Shown: positions 45,522-53,336 of the stretch, piece after piece
Numbering within the stretch: the stretch's first letter is position 1
How the letters are laid out: each line of letters begins with the position of its first letter
DNA from: Sedimenticola sp.
GTDB taxonomy: Bacteria > Pseudomonadota > Gammaproteobacteria > Chromatiales > Chromatiaceae
Assembly: GCA_026985055.1 (NCBI GenBank)
Contig: JALSQZ010000061.1
Coordinates: forward strand, 1-64,000
Length of the DNA stretch: 64,000 nucleotides
Direction of reading: 5' to 3'
Translations under genes and position numbers: made by a program
Notes under the pieces: model-generated
The model's input: only the letters and a program-made list of their open reading frames with translations
The model's database searches: none
What the model was told of the DNA's origin: nothing

Positions 45522-47129
45522 GTGCCTACGGGTTCCTCCCGGATAGACGGGCTATTGGCGCAGTTGCGCTCCCAGGCTGATTCCGATCTGCTGGTCCGAG
45601 GGCGTTTTGGCCTGGAAAAGGAAAGCCTGCGAGTGGCGGAAAGCGGGGGCATTGCCCTTACGCCTCATCCCCGGGTTCTGGGCTCCCCGCTGACCCATCC
45701 GCATATCACCACGGATTATTCCGAAGCCTTGCTGGAGCTGGTGACGCCGCCGTTTAGCCGTTTCAGCGAGGCTCTTGATTGTCTGGAGGGGCTGCATTTG
45801 CATGTCCATGACAGACTGGAAAAGGAATTTCTCTGGGCAACCAGCATGCCCTGTATTCTCGCGGGAGGGGATGCGATTCCCATCGCCCGCTATGGCAGCT
45901 CCAATCCCGGTTTGATGAAGTATGTGTATCGGGTGGGTCTGGGGTATCGCTACGGGCGCACCATGCAGGTGATTGCCGGAGTGCATTTCAATTTTTCCCT
46001 GGATGAGCGCTTCTGGCCGATGTATCAGCGTCTGTTGGGTGAACAAGGCAGCCTGCGGCAGTTTCGTGATCATCACTACATGGGCATGGTGCGTAATCTG
46101 CAGCGTTATGGCTGGATCATTCCCTATCTGTTTGGTGCTTCCCCCGCGGTCTGCAGTTCTTTTTTTGCCGACAAGGAACCGGATCTGCTGGTTTTTGATG
46201 ACAGTACCTACTATGAACCTTATGCCACTTCATTGCGCATGGGGGACATCGGATATCAGAACCGCAAGGAGGAAGGCATGGGGATCAAGGCCAGCTATGA
46301 TGACTTGAGCAGCTATGTTCATAGTCTTGCCAGGGCGACGCGCACTCCCTGTCCCGCATGGGAATCCATTGGCGTAAAAGTGGATGGCGAGTATCGTCAA
46401 CTCAATACCCACCAGCTACAGATCGAAAATGAATACTACAGCTCGGTGCGTCCCAAACAGATTTGCGCGGACATGGAAACTCCGGCGCATGCGCTGCAGG
46501 AGCGGGGTATTGAATATGTGGAGCTGCGTTCCCTGGACGTAAACGCCTATCATCCTCTGGGTGTGGATGAAATCCAGTTACGTTTTCTGCACATCTTCAT
46601 GCTCTACTGCCTGTTGCGGGAAAGCCCGGTAATCAGCTGCACCGAACGCAAGGAAATCGACCGGAATTTCATCTGGGTGGCGCAGCAGGGAAGAGACCCC
46701 CTGCTGAAACTTCAGCGTGGTGATCGAGCCGTGCTGTTTCTCGATTGGGCCGGGGAATTGCTCCAGGCCATGCAGCCATTGGCGCAGTTGCTCGGAGAAC
46801 AGAGCAATGACGCCCGCTATCCGTCGGCGTTGAAAATACAGCAGCAGAAACTGAACGACGCTTCTCTCACGCCCTCGGGATGCATGCTGGAGGAAATGCG
46901 GGAAAAGGGGGAAGGCTTCTATCAGTTTGCCCGGCGCCTGTCACGGGAACACTGGCGCTATTTTGCCGGGCGAACTCGGGATGCAGAGTTTTCCGAACAA
47001 CTGGATCGTCTGGCGACCCTTTCCCTGATGCAGCAGAAAGAGCTGGAAAACACCGATGACGAGAGTTTCGATGCTTATCTGGCCAGGTATTTTGCCGGGC
47101 AGATTGGAGACGGCGCGAGTGAATGTTGA
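45522..47129 (+). CDS. gshA: Glutamate-cysteine ligase
   Basis: First enzyme of glutathione synthesis. The 535 residues match the proteobacterial type 1 family (518 in E. coli). Landmarks: RGRFGLEKESLRV, THPHITTDYSEALLELVTPP, MPCILAGGDAIPIARYGSSN, VIAGVHFNFSLDERFW, and YVELRSLDVNAYHPLGV. The start is GTG 45522, 8 bases after prc, without a strong ribosome site. Co-transcription with prc is likely. Confidence 0.95.
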   Translation: MPTGSSRIDGLLAQLRSQADSDLLVRGRFGLEKESLRVAESGGIALTPHPRVLGSPLTHPHITTDYSEALLELVTPPFSRFSEALDCLEGLHLHVHDRLEKEFLWATSMPCILAGGDAIPIARYGSSNPGLMKYVYRVGLGYRYGRTMQVIAGVHFNFSLDERFWPMYQRLLGEQGSLRQFRDHHYMGMVRNLQRYGWIIPYLFGASPAVCSSFFADKEPDLLVFDDSTYYEPYATSLRMGDIGYQNRKEEGMGIKASYDDLSSYVHSLARATRTPCPAWESIGVKVDGEYRQLNTHQLQIENEYYSSVRPKQICADMETPAHALQERGIEYVELRSLDVNAYHPLGVDEIQLRFLHIFMLYCLLRESPVISCTERKEIDRNFIWVAQQGRDPLLKLQRGDRAVLFLDWAGELLQAMQPLAQLLGEQSNDARYPSALKIQQQKLNDASLTPSGCMLEEMREKGEGFYQFARRLSREHWRYFAGRTRDAEFSEQLDRLATLSLMQQKELENTDDESFDAYLARYFAGQIGDGASEC

Positions 47130-47155
47130 ACAACGGTGCTTTTCAACGGTTGCTC

Positions 47156-48010
47156 TCAGCGCTTACCTTCTCCGGACACCTTGAGCATCAGTCTGTCCTG
47201 CATGCGGCTTGACAACAGTCGTTTGAGGTAGCCAAAAAGATAGGTAGGAAAGGTTACATAGTAACGAGGTCTGGGGCGTCTGCTTTCCAGCGCGTGCAGA
47301 ACTTTTTTCATTACCGCTTCCGGCCCCAGGGTGAAGGGAGCCGCATCTCCTTCCTTTTTCAATCTGTCGATCATGCCCTGATAACGCTTCCGGTGGATGC
47401 TGTGTTCACTATCAATGTTGGCGCGGAAGCACGCGTAGGCATTTTTCCGAAAACGACTGCGGATGGGGCCTGGCTCTATCAGGGAGACATGAATGCCACT
47501 GCCCGCCAGTTCCAGGCGCAGAGTATCACTGAGACCTTCCAGGGCAAACTTGGAGCAGTTGTAGGCGCCGCGATAGGGCATCGCGGCAAAACCCAATACC
47601 GAACTGTTCTGGATGATGCGCCCTTCTCCCTGGGCGCGCATCACCGGGATGATGCGGCGGGTAAGGTCATGCCAGCCGAGCAAATTGGTTTCCAGCTGGG
47701 CGCGCAAGGTGGCGCGATCCAGGTCCTCCACTGCGCCGGGCTGCCCGTAGGCGCCGTTGTTGAACAGGGCGTACAGTTTGCCGCCGGTAGCCGTCAGTAC
47801 CTCTTCCACGGCGTTGCCAATGCTGGATTCGTCGTCAAGATCCAGCTGCATGCTTTCCAGGCCTTCCTCGTGCAGGCGTTTGACATCCCCTCGGCTGCGG
47901 GCAGTGGCGAATACCCGGTAACCTCGTTGCCTGAGACCATGAGCGACATGATGACCGATTCCGCTGGAACAGCCGGTGATGAGAATGCTGCGTTGGTAGG
48001 TTTTGCTCAT
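47156..48010 (-). CDS. Short-chain dehydrogenase/reductase
   Basis: A 284-residue classical SDR. The cofactor motif is TGCSSGIGHHVA near residue 13, NNGAYGQ marks the NAG-type position, the catalytic serine is in QNSSVLGF, and the Tyr/Lys pair is in AYNCSKFALEGLSDTLRLEL. The C-terminal extension (KRLLSSRMQDRLML) is basic. The substrate is unknown. It is convergent with gshA, and a family C/D chimera lies directly upstream, so its promoter must be within or beside that repeat. Confidence 0.88.
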   Translation of the reverse strand: MSKTYQRSILITGCSSGIGHHVAHGLRQRGYRVFATARSRGDVKRLHEEGLESMQLDLDDESSIGNAVEEVLTATGGKLYALFNNGAYGQPGAVEDLDRATLRAQLETNLLGWHDLTRRIIPVMRAQGEGRIIQNSSVLGFAAMPYRGAYNCSKFALEGLSDTLRLELAGSGIHVSLIEPGPIRSRFRKNAYACFRANIDSEHSIHRKRYQGMIDRLKKEGDAAPFTLGPEAVMKKVLHALESRRPRPRYYVTFPTYLFGYLKRLLSSRMQDRLMLKVSGEGKR

Positions 48011-48056
48011 GATTCGGCTGTTATCAACATGGGGAATGGTCTATATTCTATATATC

Positions 48057-48305
48057 AAGGAAACTCTGATTAAATCATGAACTCGCATCTTGCGCCTAAA
48101 ATGTCCCGCTACTGCGTGGCCTACAGGGATGTAGGTCAGGGGCGTTAGCAGGAACGGAAGCTTTGCAAATCTTCGCAATAGCGGGCTACAAGGCGAATTG
48201 CGCTTGCGCAAGAGAGAGTGCCCTGGGGCATTACGTGCGATTTGCGCCGCGTTCTGACTGTTGTCTGACGTCCTGAGGATGGCATAGATTGATTCCGGGT
48301 TAATA
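48057..48305. repeat. Chimeric family C / family D element
   Basis: From 48057 to about 48248 the sequence follows the long family C form (aaggaaactctgattaaatc ... gatttgcgcc). From about 48244 it switches to the right end of family D (gcgccgcgttctgactg ... ccgggttaata). The shared pentamer gcgcc marks the junction. The opposite C end and the left half of D are missing. It fills the 341-base gap before the next gene. Confidence 0.8.
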
Positions 48306-48351
48306 CTAAATTCTAGTGTTTGTACCGTGACGGTACCAGGGAGTGTGGATA

Positions 48352-48630
48352 ATGCCCATGAATAAACCGAGCCGTGAAGAAATCGAGCAGGCGGTGAAAC
48401 TGGCCGAGGCACTGCGGGAAAAGGGCAAGGATCAATACAAACTCGGTTATGTATTGCTGTATTTGCTGGAACGCAACAAGATCCTGGAGGATCTGCGCAA
48501 AAAGGCGGAATACTATGTCCGTTTTGGCATGGGTGAGCAGGAACTGAGCAATCTGCGTGTGGCGCTTGAGAAGATTCATGATATGGATGTGGGGGACGCA
48601 GATGATTCATCCTTTTTTGCCCGGGAATAA
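48352..48630 (+). CDS. Conserved-looking small helical protein, unknown
   Basis: A 92-residue charged, fully helical soluble protein (SREEIEQAVKLAEALREKGK, KILEDLRKKAEYYVRFGM, ELSNLRVALEKIHD). AGGGAG lies 8 nt before the ATG at 48352; the ATG at 48358 is an alternative. The family was not recognised. Its helical pattern suggests a coiled-coil or oligomeric protein. It sits upstream of fmdB and aspS but is separated from them by 194 bases. Confidence 0.65.
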   Translation: MPMNKPSREEIEQAVKLAEALREKGKDQYKLGYVLLYLLERNKILEDLRKKAEYYVRFGMGEQELSNLRVALEKIHDMDVGDADDSSFFARE

Positions 48631-48824
48631 CAGGCGCCATTTCGGTAACCTTCCGGGGAAGGGGTGTGATCGTGAAATCATGCCCTCCTTTTCATTGGCA
48701 TGCAGGTGCCGAGGGATCCTGTCCTGTTCACCAGAACCCGGACGGTTATTTTGCCATCCCATTTCTTCTTCTTCGTGTTAAAATTCCAAAGTTTACTCTC
48801 AATGAATAGTATGGAGGTTGCGAT

Positions 48825-49094
48825 ATGCCTTTCTATGAATATCGATGCAAGGCTTGCGACCATGAGTTGGAAGCCATGCAGAAAATGAGTGATGCGCCGT
48901 TGAAAAATTGCCCCGAGTGCGGCAAACCGGAACTGCAAAAGCTCATTTCCGCGACCGGTTTCCGCCTCAAGGGCGGTGGCTGGTACGAGACGGACTTCAA
49001 GTCCGGGCAGAAGAAAAACGTGGCCGATTCGGGCAAGGACAAATCCTCGTCCGGAGGCGGTGGATGTGGCGGCGGCAGCTGCGGCTGTCACTGA
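48825..49094 (+). CDS. FmdB-family zinc ribbon protein
   Basis: An 89-residue putative regulatory protein. The N-terminal zinc ribbon has two CxxC pairs (YRCKACDHE and NCPECGKP) followed by LISATGFRLKGGGWYETDF, typical of FmdB. The Gly/Ser/Cys-rich tail (SSGGGGCGGGSCGCH) is common in these proteins. GGAGG precedes the ATG. It lies 75 bases before aspS, a conserved neighbourhood, with a terminator-like hairpin between them. Confidence 0.92.
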   Translation: MPFYEYRCKACDHELEAMQKMSDAPLKNCPECGKPELQKLISATGFRLKGGGWYETDFKSGQKKNVADSGKDKSSSGGGGCGGGSCGCH

Positions 49095-49104
49095 CGACTG
49101 ATCT

Positions 49105-49128
49105 CACACCCCGGTTTACCGGGGTGTG
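49105..49128 (+). terminator. Hairpin between fmdB and aspS
   Basis: CACACCCCGG-TTTA-CCGGGGTGTG is a perfect 10 bp stem with a 4-base loop, followed by ttctttg. It lies 10 bases after the fmdB stop. It may be a terminator or attenuator; the U-tract is weak. Confidence 0.65.
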
Positions 49129-49169
49129 TTCTTTGTGCAACCAAATGATATATCTGGGACAAGAATTCG

Positions 49170-50963
49170 ATGCGTAGTCATTATTGTGGTGAACCCGGCC
49201 TGGAACAGGTCGATGAAACAGTGGAGCTTTGCGGTTGGGTGAATCGCCGCCGTGACCATGGGGGTGTGATCTTCATCGATTTGCGCGATCGCAGCGGCCT
49301 GATTCAGGTGGTTTATGACCCGGATGTGGAAGAGGTGTTCGCCACGGCGGAAAAGGTGCGTACCGAGTATGTGTTACGTGTCAGGGGGCGGGTGCGTCGC
49401 CGTCCTGAAGGCACGGTGAACCCGGAGATCTCCACCGGTGAGATCGAGGTGCTGGGCAAGGAGCTGGAGATTCTGAATGCCGCAAAAACGCCTCCTTTCG
49501 TGCTGGATGATGACGATGTTTCCGAAGAATTGAGACTGCGTTACCGTTACATCGATCTGCGCCGCCCGGAGATGCTGGAACGTATGCAATTGCGTTCCCA
49601 TGTGACCCGTTTGCTGCGTGAATATCTGGACAACAATGGCTTCATGGACATGGAAACGCCCATGCTCACCAAGGCCACTCCGGAAGGCGCGCGGGATTAT
49701 CTGGTGCCCAGCCGCACCCATGCCGGAAAATTCTTTGCCCTGCCTCAGTCTCCGCAACTCTTCAAGCAGCTGCTGATGATGTCCGGCATGGATCGCTATT
49801 ATCAGATCGTGCGCTGTTTCCGCGATGAAGACCTGCGCGCCGATCGTCAGCCGGAATTTACCCAGCTGGATGTGGAAATGTCCTTCATGAGTGAAGAACA
49901 GATCATGCAGCACATGGAAGAGATGATCCGTGGTGTGTTCAAGGGGGCTCTGGATGTGGAACTGCCGGACCCGTTTCCGCGCATGACCTATGCGGAGGCC
50001 ATGCAACGCTTCGGTTCGGATCGTCCCGATCTGCGCTGTCCCCTCGAACTGACGGATGTGGCGGATCTCATGCAGAACGTGGATTTCAAGGTGTTTTCCG
50101 GTCCGGCTTCCGATCCCGCGGGCCGGGTCGCGGCGCTGCGGGTTCCCCAGGGGAGCAGGCTAAGCCGCAAGGAAATCGACGATTACACCAAATTCGTGGG
50201 CATCTATGGCGCACGTGGGCTGGCCTATATCAAAGTCAACGAGTGGGCAGAAAAAGGCCGTGAAGGTCTGCAGTCGCCCATTCTCAAGTTTCTGCCCGAT
50301 GATGCCGTGGATGGCATCATGCAGCGCACAGGAGCGGAAGATGGCGATCTGATCTTCTTTGGCGCGGACAAGGCCACGGTAGTGAATGAAGCCCTGGGTG
50401 CGCTGCGGGTCAAGCTGGGTGAAGATCTGGAACTCATGCAGGGCGAATGGCGTCCCCTGTGGGTGGTGGACTTCCCGATGTTCGAGTGGGACGAAAAAGA
50501 AAAGCGCTGGACATCCCTGCATCATCCCTTTACCGCGCCCCGGGAAGAAGATCTTGAATTGCTCGATTCCGATCCTGGCAAATGTCTTTCCCGCGCCTAT
50601 GACATGGTGCTCAATGGCACCGAAATCGGTGGTGGCTCCATGCGTATCCATCGCACCCAGGTGCAGAGCAAGGTGCTGAGCCTGCTGGGGATCGGCGAAC
50701 AGGAGGCGGAAAACAAATTCGGCTTCCTGCTCAATGCCCTGGAATATGGTTGTCCGCCCCATGGCGGATTGGCGTTTGGTCTGGATCGGCTGGTGATGCT
50801 CATGGCGGACGCCCATTCCATACGTGACGTGATGGCTTTCCCCAAGACCCAGACGGCGGCCTGTCCGCTCACGGAGGCGCCTTCGGAAGTTTCCCCTGCC
50901 CAGTTGCGGGAGCTTTCCATACGTCTGCGGCTCCCGCAGAAGGAAAAGGAAGAAGCTTCCTGA
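49170..50963 (+). CDS. aspS: Aspartyl-tRNA synthetase
   Basis: A class II synthetase of 597 residues, the usual bacterial length. The N-terminal OB fold ([24 protein letters not shown] as overlapping blocks) binds the anticodon. Motif 2 is [20 protein letters not shown], the bacterial GAD insertion is at about 285-420, and motif 3 is [12 protein letters not shown]. Whether it is discriminating (AspRS) or non-discriminating (Asp/Asn) is not resolved here. Confidence 0.96.
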   Translation: MRSHYCGEPGLEQVDETVELCGWVNRRRDHGGVIFIDLRDRSGLIQVVYDPDVEEVFATAEKVRTEYVLRVRGRVRRRPEGTVNPEISTGEIEVLGKELEILNAAKTPPFVLDDDDVSEELRLRYRYIDLRRPEMLERMQLRSHVTRLLREYLDNNGFMDMETPMLTKATPEGARDYLVPSRTHAGKFFALPQSPQLFKQLLMMSGMDRYYQIVRCFRDEDLRADRQPEFTQLDVEMSFMSEEQIMQHMEEMIRGVFKGALDVELPDPFPRMTYAEAMQRFGSDRPDLRCPLELTDVADLMQNVDFKVFSGPASDPAGRVAALRVPQGSRLSRKEIDDYTKFVGIYGARGLAYIKVNEWAEKGREGLQSPILKFLPDDAVDGIMQRTGAEDGDLIFFGADKATVVNEALGALRVKLGEDLELMQGEWRPLWVVDFPMFEWDEKEKRWTSLHHPFTAPREEDLELLDSDPGKCLSRAYDMVLNGTEIGGGSMRIHRTQVQSKVLSLLGIGEQEAENKFGFLLNALEYGCPPHGGLAFGLDRLVMLMADAHSIRDVMAFPKTQTAACPLTEAPSEVSPAQLRELSIRLRLPQKEKEEAS

Positions 50964-50974
50964 ATGTTCGTGAC

Positions 50975-51111
50975 AGAGCCCGTGTGCGGTACAGGGATAT
51001 GCCGTCATTTTCAGTGGCTGTAAGCCAGTGAAAATGAAGGAACCGGGAAATTGCATTTTCCGGTTCCGGGGTTGAACAAGTCCAGGGAAGGACTTTTTCA
51101 ACATCCTGTTA
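50975..51111. repeat. Family B hairpin repeat, long copy
   Basis: Starts agcccgtgtgcggtacaggg, then cattttcagtggc/cagtgaaaatg, aaccgggaaatt/ttccggtt, and gttgaacaagtcc/ggactttttcaac, ending catcctgtta. The last two hairpins match 3763-3843. It sits downstream of aspS, convergent with the small membrane protein gene. Confidence 0.7.
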
Positions 51112-51128
51112 TCGGGAGCTGCTGCGTT

Positions 51129-51284
51129 TCAATTCCTGTTGCCGGCCTGCAGGGCCAGGGCGATGACGAAAAATCCCGCTCCGGTAATGGCTGGGGGCAG
51201 GATTCCGTCGTTTATTCCCAGGCCGATCATCACGGCCCCCAGGATTACCAGGATGATGTTGCACAGCAGAACGAGTTTGTTCAT
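51129..51284 (-). CDS. Small two-segment membrane protein
   Basis: A 51-residue protein made of two hydrophobic helices (LVLLCNIILVILGAVMIGLG and ITGAGFFVIALALQAG) joined by a short loop. The ATG overlaps the upstream hydrolase stop as ATGA, and AGAGGA lies about 8 nt before it, so it is probably translated by coupling. It is too short for family assignment, and its function is unknown. Confidence 0.65.
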   Translation of the reverse strand: MNKLVLLCNIILVILGAVMIGLGINDGILPPAITGAGFFVIALALQAGNRN

Positions 51285-52249
51285 GGTTGTTTGTCCTCTT
51301 TCAGCCATTCCAGCAGACGCCTCTCTGTCCAGTAGGCGCCCCGCGTGTCGGCCTGATTGCAGATGAAGCCGGCATGCCCGCCGCCTTTGGTGAGTTCCAG
51401 CATTACTTCGTCCGGCAATTCCTGTTCCGTGGGAACCGTGTGTGGCCACATGAAGGGATCATGCCGGTCGTGGAGTATCAGGGTGGGAATGCGTATGAAG
51501 GGTATGAACTGCCGGGAGCTGCAGCGCCGGTAGTAGTCGTCTGCGCCGGAAAATCCGTGCAGGGGAGCAGTAATCTGTTCGTCATATTCGCGAAAGCTGT
51601 TGATCTGATTCAAATCCACCTGCAAGGGAGAAGGCATTCGGCTGAATTTTTCCCGGTATTTTTTCTTCATGCTGTGCAGCAGGTGTTTTTGATACAGGCG
51701 GGAAAAACCCTGGTTGAGGCGGTCTGCCGCCTGATCCAGCAGAAAAGGCACGGATACCGCCATGGCTCTTTCGATATTTGCCTGGTGGCCTTGTTCTCCC
51801 AGCCATTTGAGTAGCACATTTCCTCCCAGAGAGAAGCCGATGATGGCATGTACCGGGCGCTGGCGGCTGCTGTGGATATGTTCGGTTACGCTTTGCAGCT
51901 CGGCGCTGTCGCCACTGTGGTAGCTGCGAGGCAGACGGTTGGGTTCACCGCTGCAACCGCGAAAATGCAGCATGCAGGCCAGATAGCCGGCCTCTGCCAG
52001 CGTTTTCAGCAAAGGTGCGGCATAATGGGAATGGAGGCTGCCTTCCAGTCCATGCAGCAGCAGAACGATGGGAGCCTGATCATCGCCATTCCAGCTCAGA
52101 TCCAGAAAATCACCATCCGGCAACTCCACCCGTTCCCGCTTCAGTTGCGGAAGATCCGGCCGATGGCGGAACAGACTGGGCCACAAGGTGGGAAGATGGG
52201 CGCCGGGCAGCCACCATGCCGGGACGAAGGCGCTTTTCACCACCGGCAT
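51281..52249 (-). CDS. YheT-type alpha/beta hydrolase
   Basis: A 322-residue hydrolase of the YheT group. The oxyanion motif is LLLHGLEGS, the nucleophile Ser is in GFSLGGNVLLKWLG, the acid Asp is in LHDRHDPFM and the His is in GGGHAGFI. The N-terminal AWWLPGAHLPTLWPSLFR is characteristic of YheT. It acts on an unknown ester or acyl substrate. It lies 2 bases after the DUF971 fusion gene on the same strand. Confidence 0.93.
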   Translation of the reverse strand: MPVVKSAFVPAWWLPGAHLPTLWPSLFRHRPDLPQLKRERVELPDGDFLDLSWNGDDQAPIVLLLHGLEGSLHSHYAAPLLKTLAEAGYLACMLHFRGCSGEPNRLPRSYHSGDSAELQSVTEHIHSSRQRPVHAIIGFSLGGNVLLKWLGEQGHQANIERAMAVSVPFLLDQAADRLNQGFSRLYQKHLLHSMKKKYREKFSRMPSPLQVDLNQINSFREYDEQITAPLHGFSGADDYYRRCSSRQFIPFIRIPTLILHDRHDPFMWPHTVPTEQELPDEVMLELTKGGGHAGFICNQADTRGAYWTERRLLEWLKEDKQP

Positions 52250-52251
52250 GT

Positions 52252-52917
52252 TCAGTGCCGTTTGTCCGGTGGTGGCGGAGGATTCGGAGAGTTGGGCACG
52301 ATACCGATTTCATCTCCATCTTCGATGCGGGTGAAGGGTTCCGCAAACTGGCGGTTTACGGTTACCCGCACGGCATCCTCAGCGAGCAGATAGCCGCGTT
52401 CCAGCTTGCGCATGCCAAGGAGCTTCAGAAGATCCTGAACTGTCTCAACCCGGTTTGCCGGCAGAGTGAGCGTTTCCTCCTGGGTTCCCAGCTTGTTTAC
52501 CAGATAGTTGAAATACATGATATGCAGAACCATGGTTTCGCTCTTGTCTGATGTCGCCTCATCACTGTCCCGCTTGAGGCCAAATTTTTCCAGGCTTTCC
52601 AGATATTCCTGCCAGTATTTTTTCTGATTGAGCCCGAGATCATAGAGGCGATCCCAGGAATAGATTCCGGTATCGTGACCATCATCGAAAATGATCTGCA
52701 GGGCATAATTGCCCTTGGGCTCCAGGTTATCGATGTTGACATCTCTCTTGCCGCTTTCCGGCTGCTGATTGGCGGCGACTTCTGCAGCCGGGGAAAATAC
52801 CCGCAGATATTCGCAGGGATAACGAAAATGGGCGCCGTCGGAAAATTCCACGCTCAGAAGCCGGGATTTCTTGTGCAACTGTATTTGTGTGGGTTGTGGA
52901 TGTTCAGAATCACTCAT
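52252..52917 (-). CDS. DUF971 domain fused to MoaD/ThiS-like domain
   Basis: A 221-residue protein. Residues about 8-120 form a DUF971 (gamma-butyrobetaine-hydroxylase-like N-terminal) domain: LLSVEFSDGAHFRYPCEYLRVFSP, IIFDDGHDTGIYSWDRLYDLG (as overlapping pieces). Residues about 140-212 look like a beta-grasp MoaD/ThiS domain (VETVQDLLKLLGM, VTVNRQF, IEDGDEIGIVP). The C-terminus ends NPPPPPDKRH rather than GG, so sulfur-carrier activation by a C-terminal thiocarboxylate is not expected. The ATG at 52917 is preferred; a longer frame to 52986 lacks support. Confidence 0.8.
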   Translation of the reverse strand: MSDSEHPQPTQIQLHKKSRLLSVEFSDGAHFRYPCEYLRVFSPAAEVAANQQPESGKRDVNIDNLEPKGNYALQIIFDDGHDTGIYSWDRLYDLGLNQKKYWQEYLESLEKFGLKRDSDEATSDKSETMVLHIMYFNYLVNKLGTQEETLTLPANRVETVQDLLKLLGMRKLERGYLLAEDAVRVTVNRQFAEPFTRIEDGDEIGIVPNSPNPPPPPDKRH

Positions 52918-52992
52918 GGCCTTGCCTGGGGTCTGAAATGGAAAAGAAGCAGATGCTGGCATGAACCGCCGGGAAGCGCAAATCACTGATGG

Positions 52993-53019
52993 GGGATCTC
53001 GATTTTTCGAGATGCCCTG
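52993..53019. repeat. Isolated family A terminal hairpin
   Basis: ggatctcgatttttcgagatgcc is a single family A end stem separated from the full copy at 53106 by 87 bases. It is a fragment, or the end of a deleted unit, just upstream of the DUF971 gene. Confidence 0.6.
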
Positions 53020-53105
53020 ATCCCTGTTTCGTTCCGGGAGTCAGTGCAGGAAATGGAATATGACATGGCGATAAGTATATTGATAAAATTCATTGATTCT
53101 CTAAT

Positions 53106-53257
53106 GGGGATCTCGAAAAATTCCTTCCATGGAATTTTTCTCGCCGCAAAGAGAAAATGCGATTTCCTCTTTGCTCACATTTTCAATCACTCATGGTGAT
53201 CGAAAATGGTGGGACATCCCTGTCCCACTCAGGCATCTCGATTTGTCGAGATGCCCT
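53106..53257. repeat. Family A five-hairpin repeat
   Basis: A full unit in reverse orientation (ggggatctcgaaaaattcc ... ctcgatttgtcgagatgcc) in the divergent space between the DUF971 and LysM-FecR genes. With the hairpin fragment at 52993 it accounts for most of the 419-base gap. One stem has a G/T change (atttgtcg). Confidence 0.8.
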
Positions 53258-53336
53258 AATATGTATTGTTTACGGTGCCTTCATTGAGACCGCTTGTAGA
53301 ACGGTTTTCAGGGCGCTGCAGTTGTAGAAGGTGTAC

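Noticed and set aside
6731..53257. Scattered hairpin repeats as CRISPR
   Set aside because: Copies are isolated, 150 bp long, in both orientations and without regularly spaced unique spacers; no cas genes are present.
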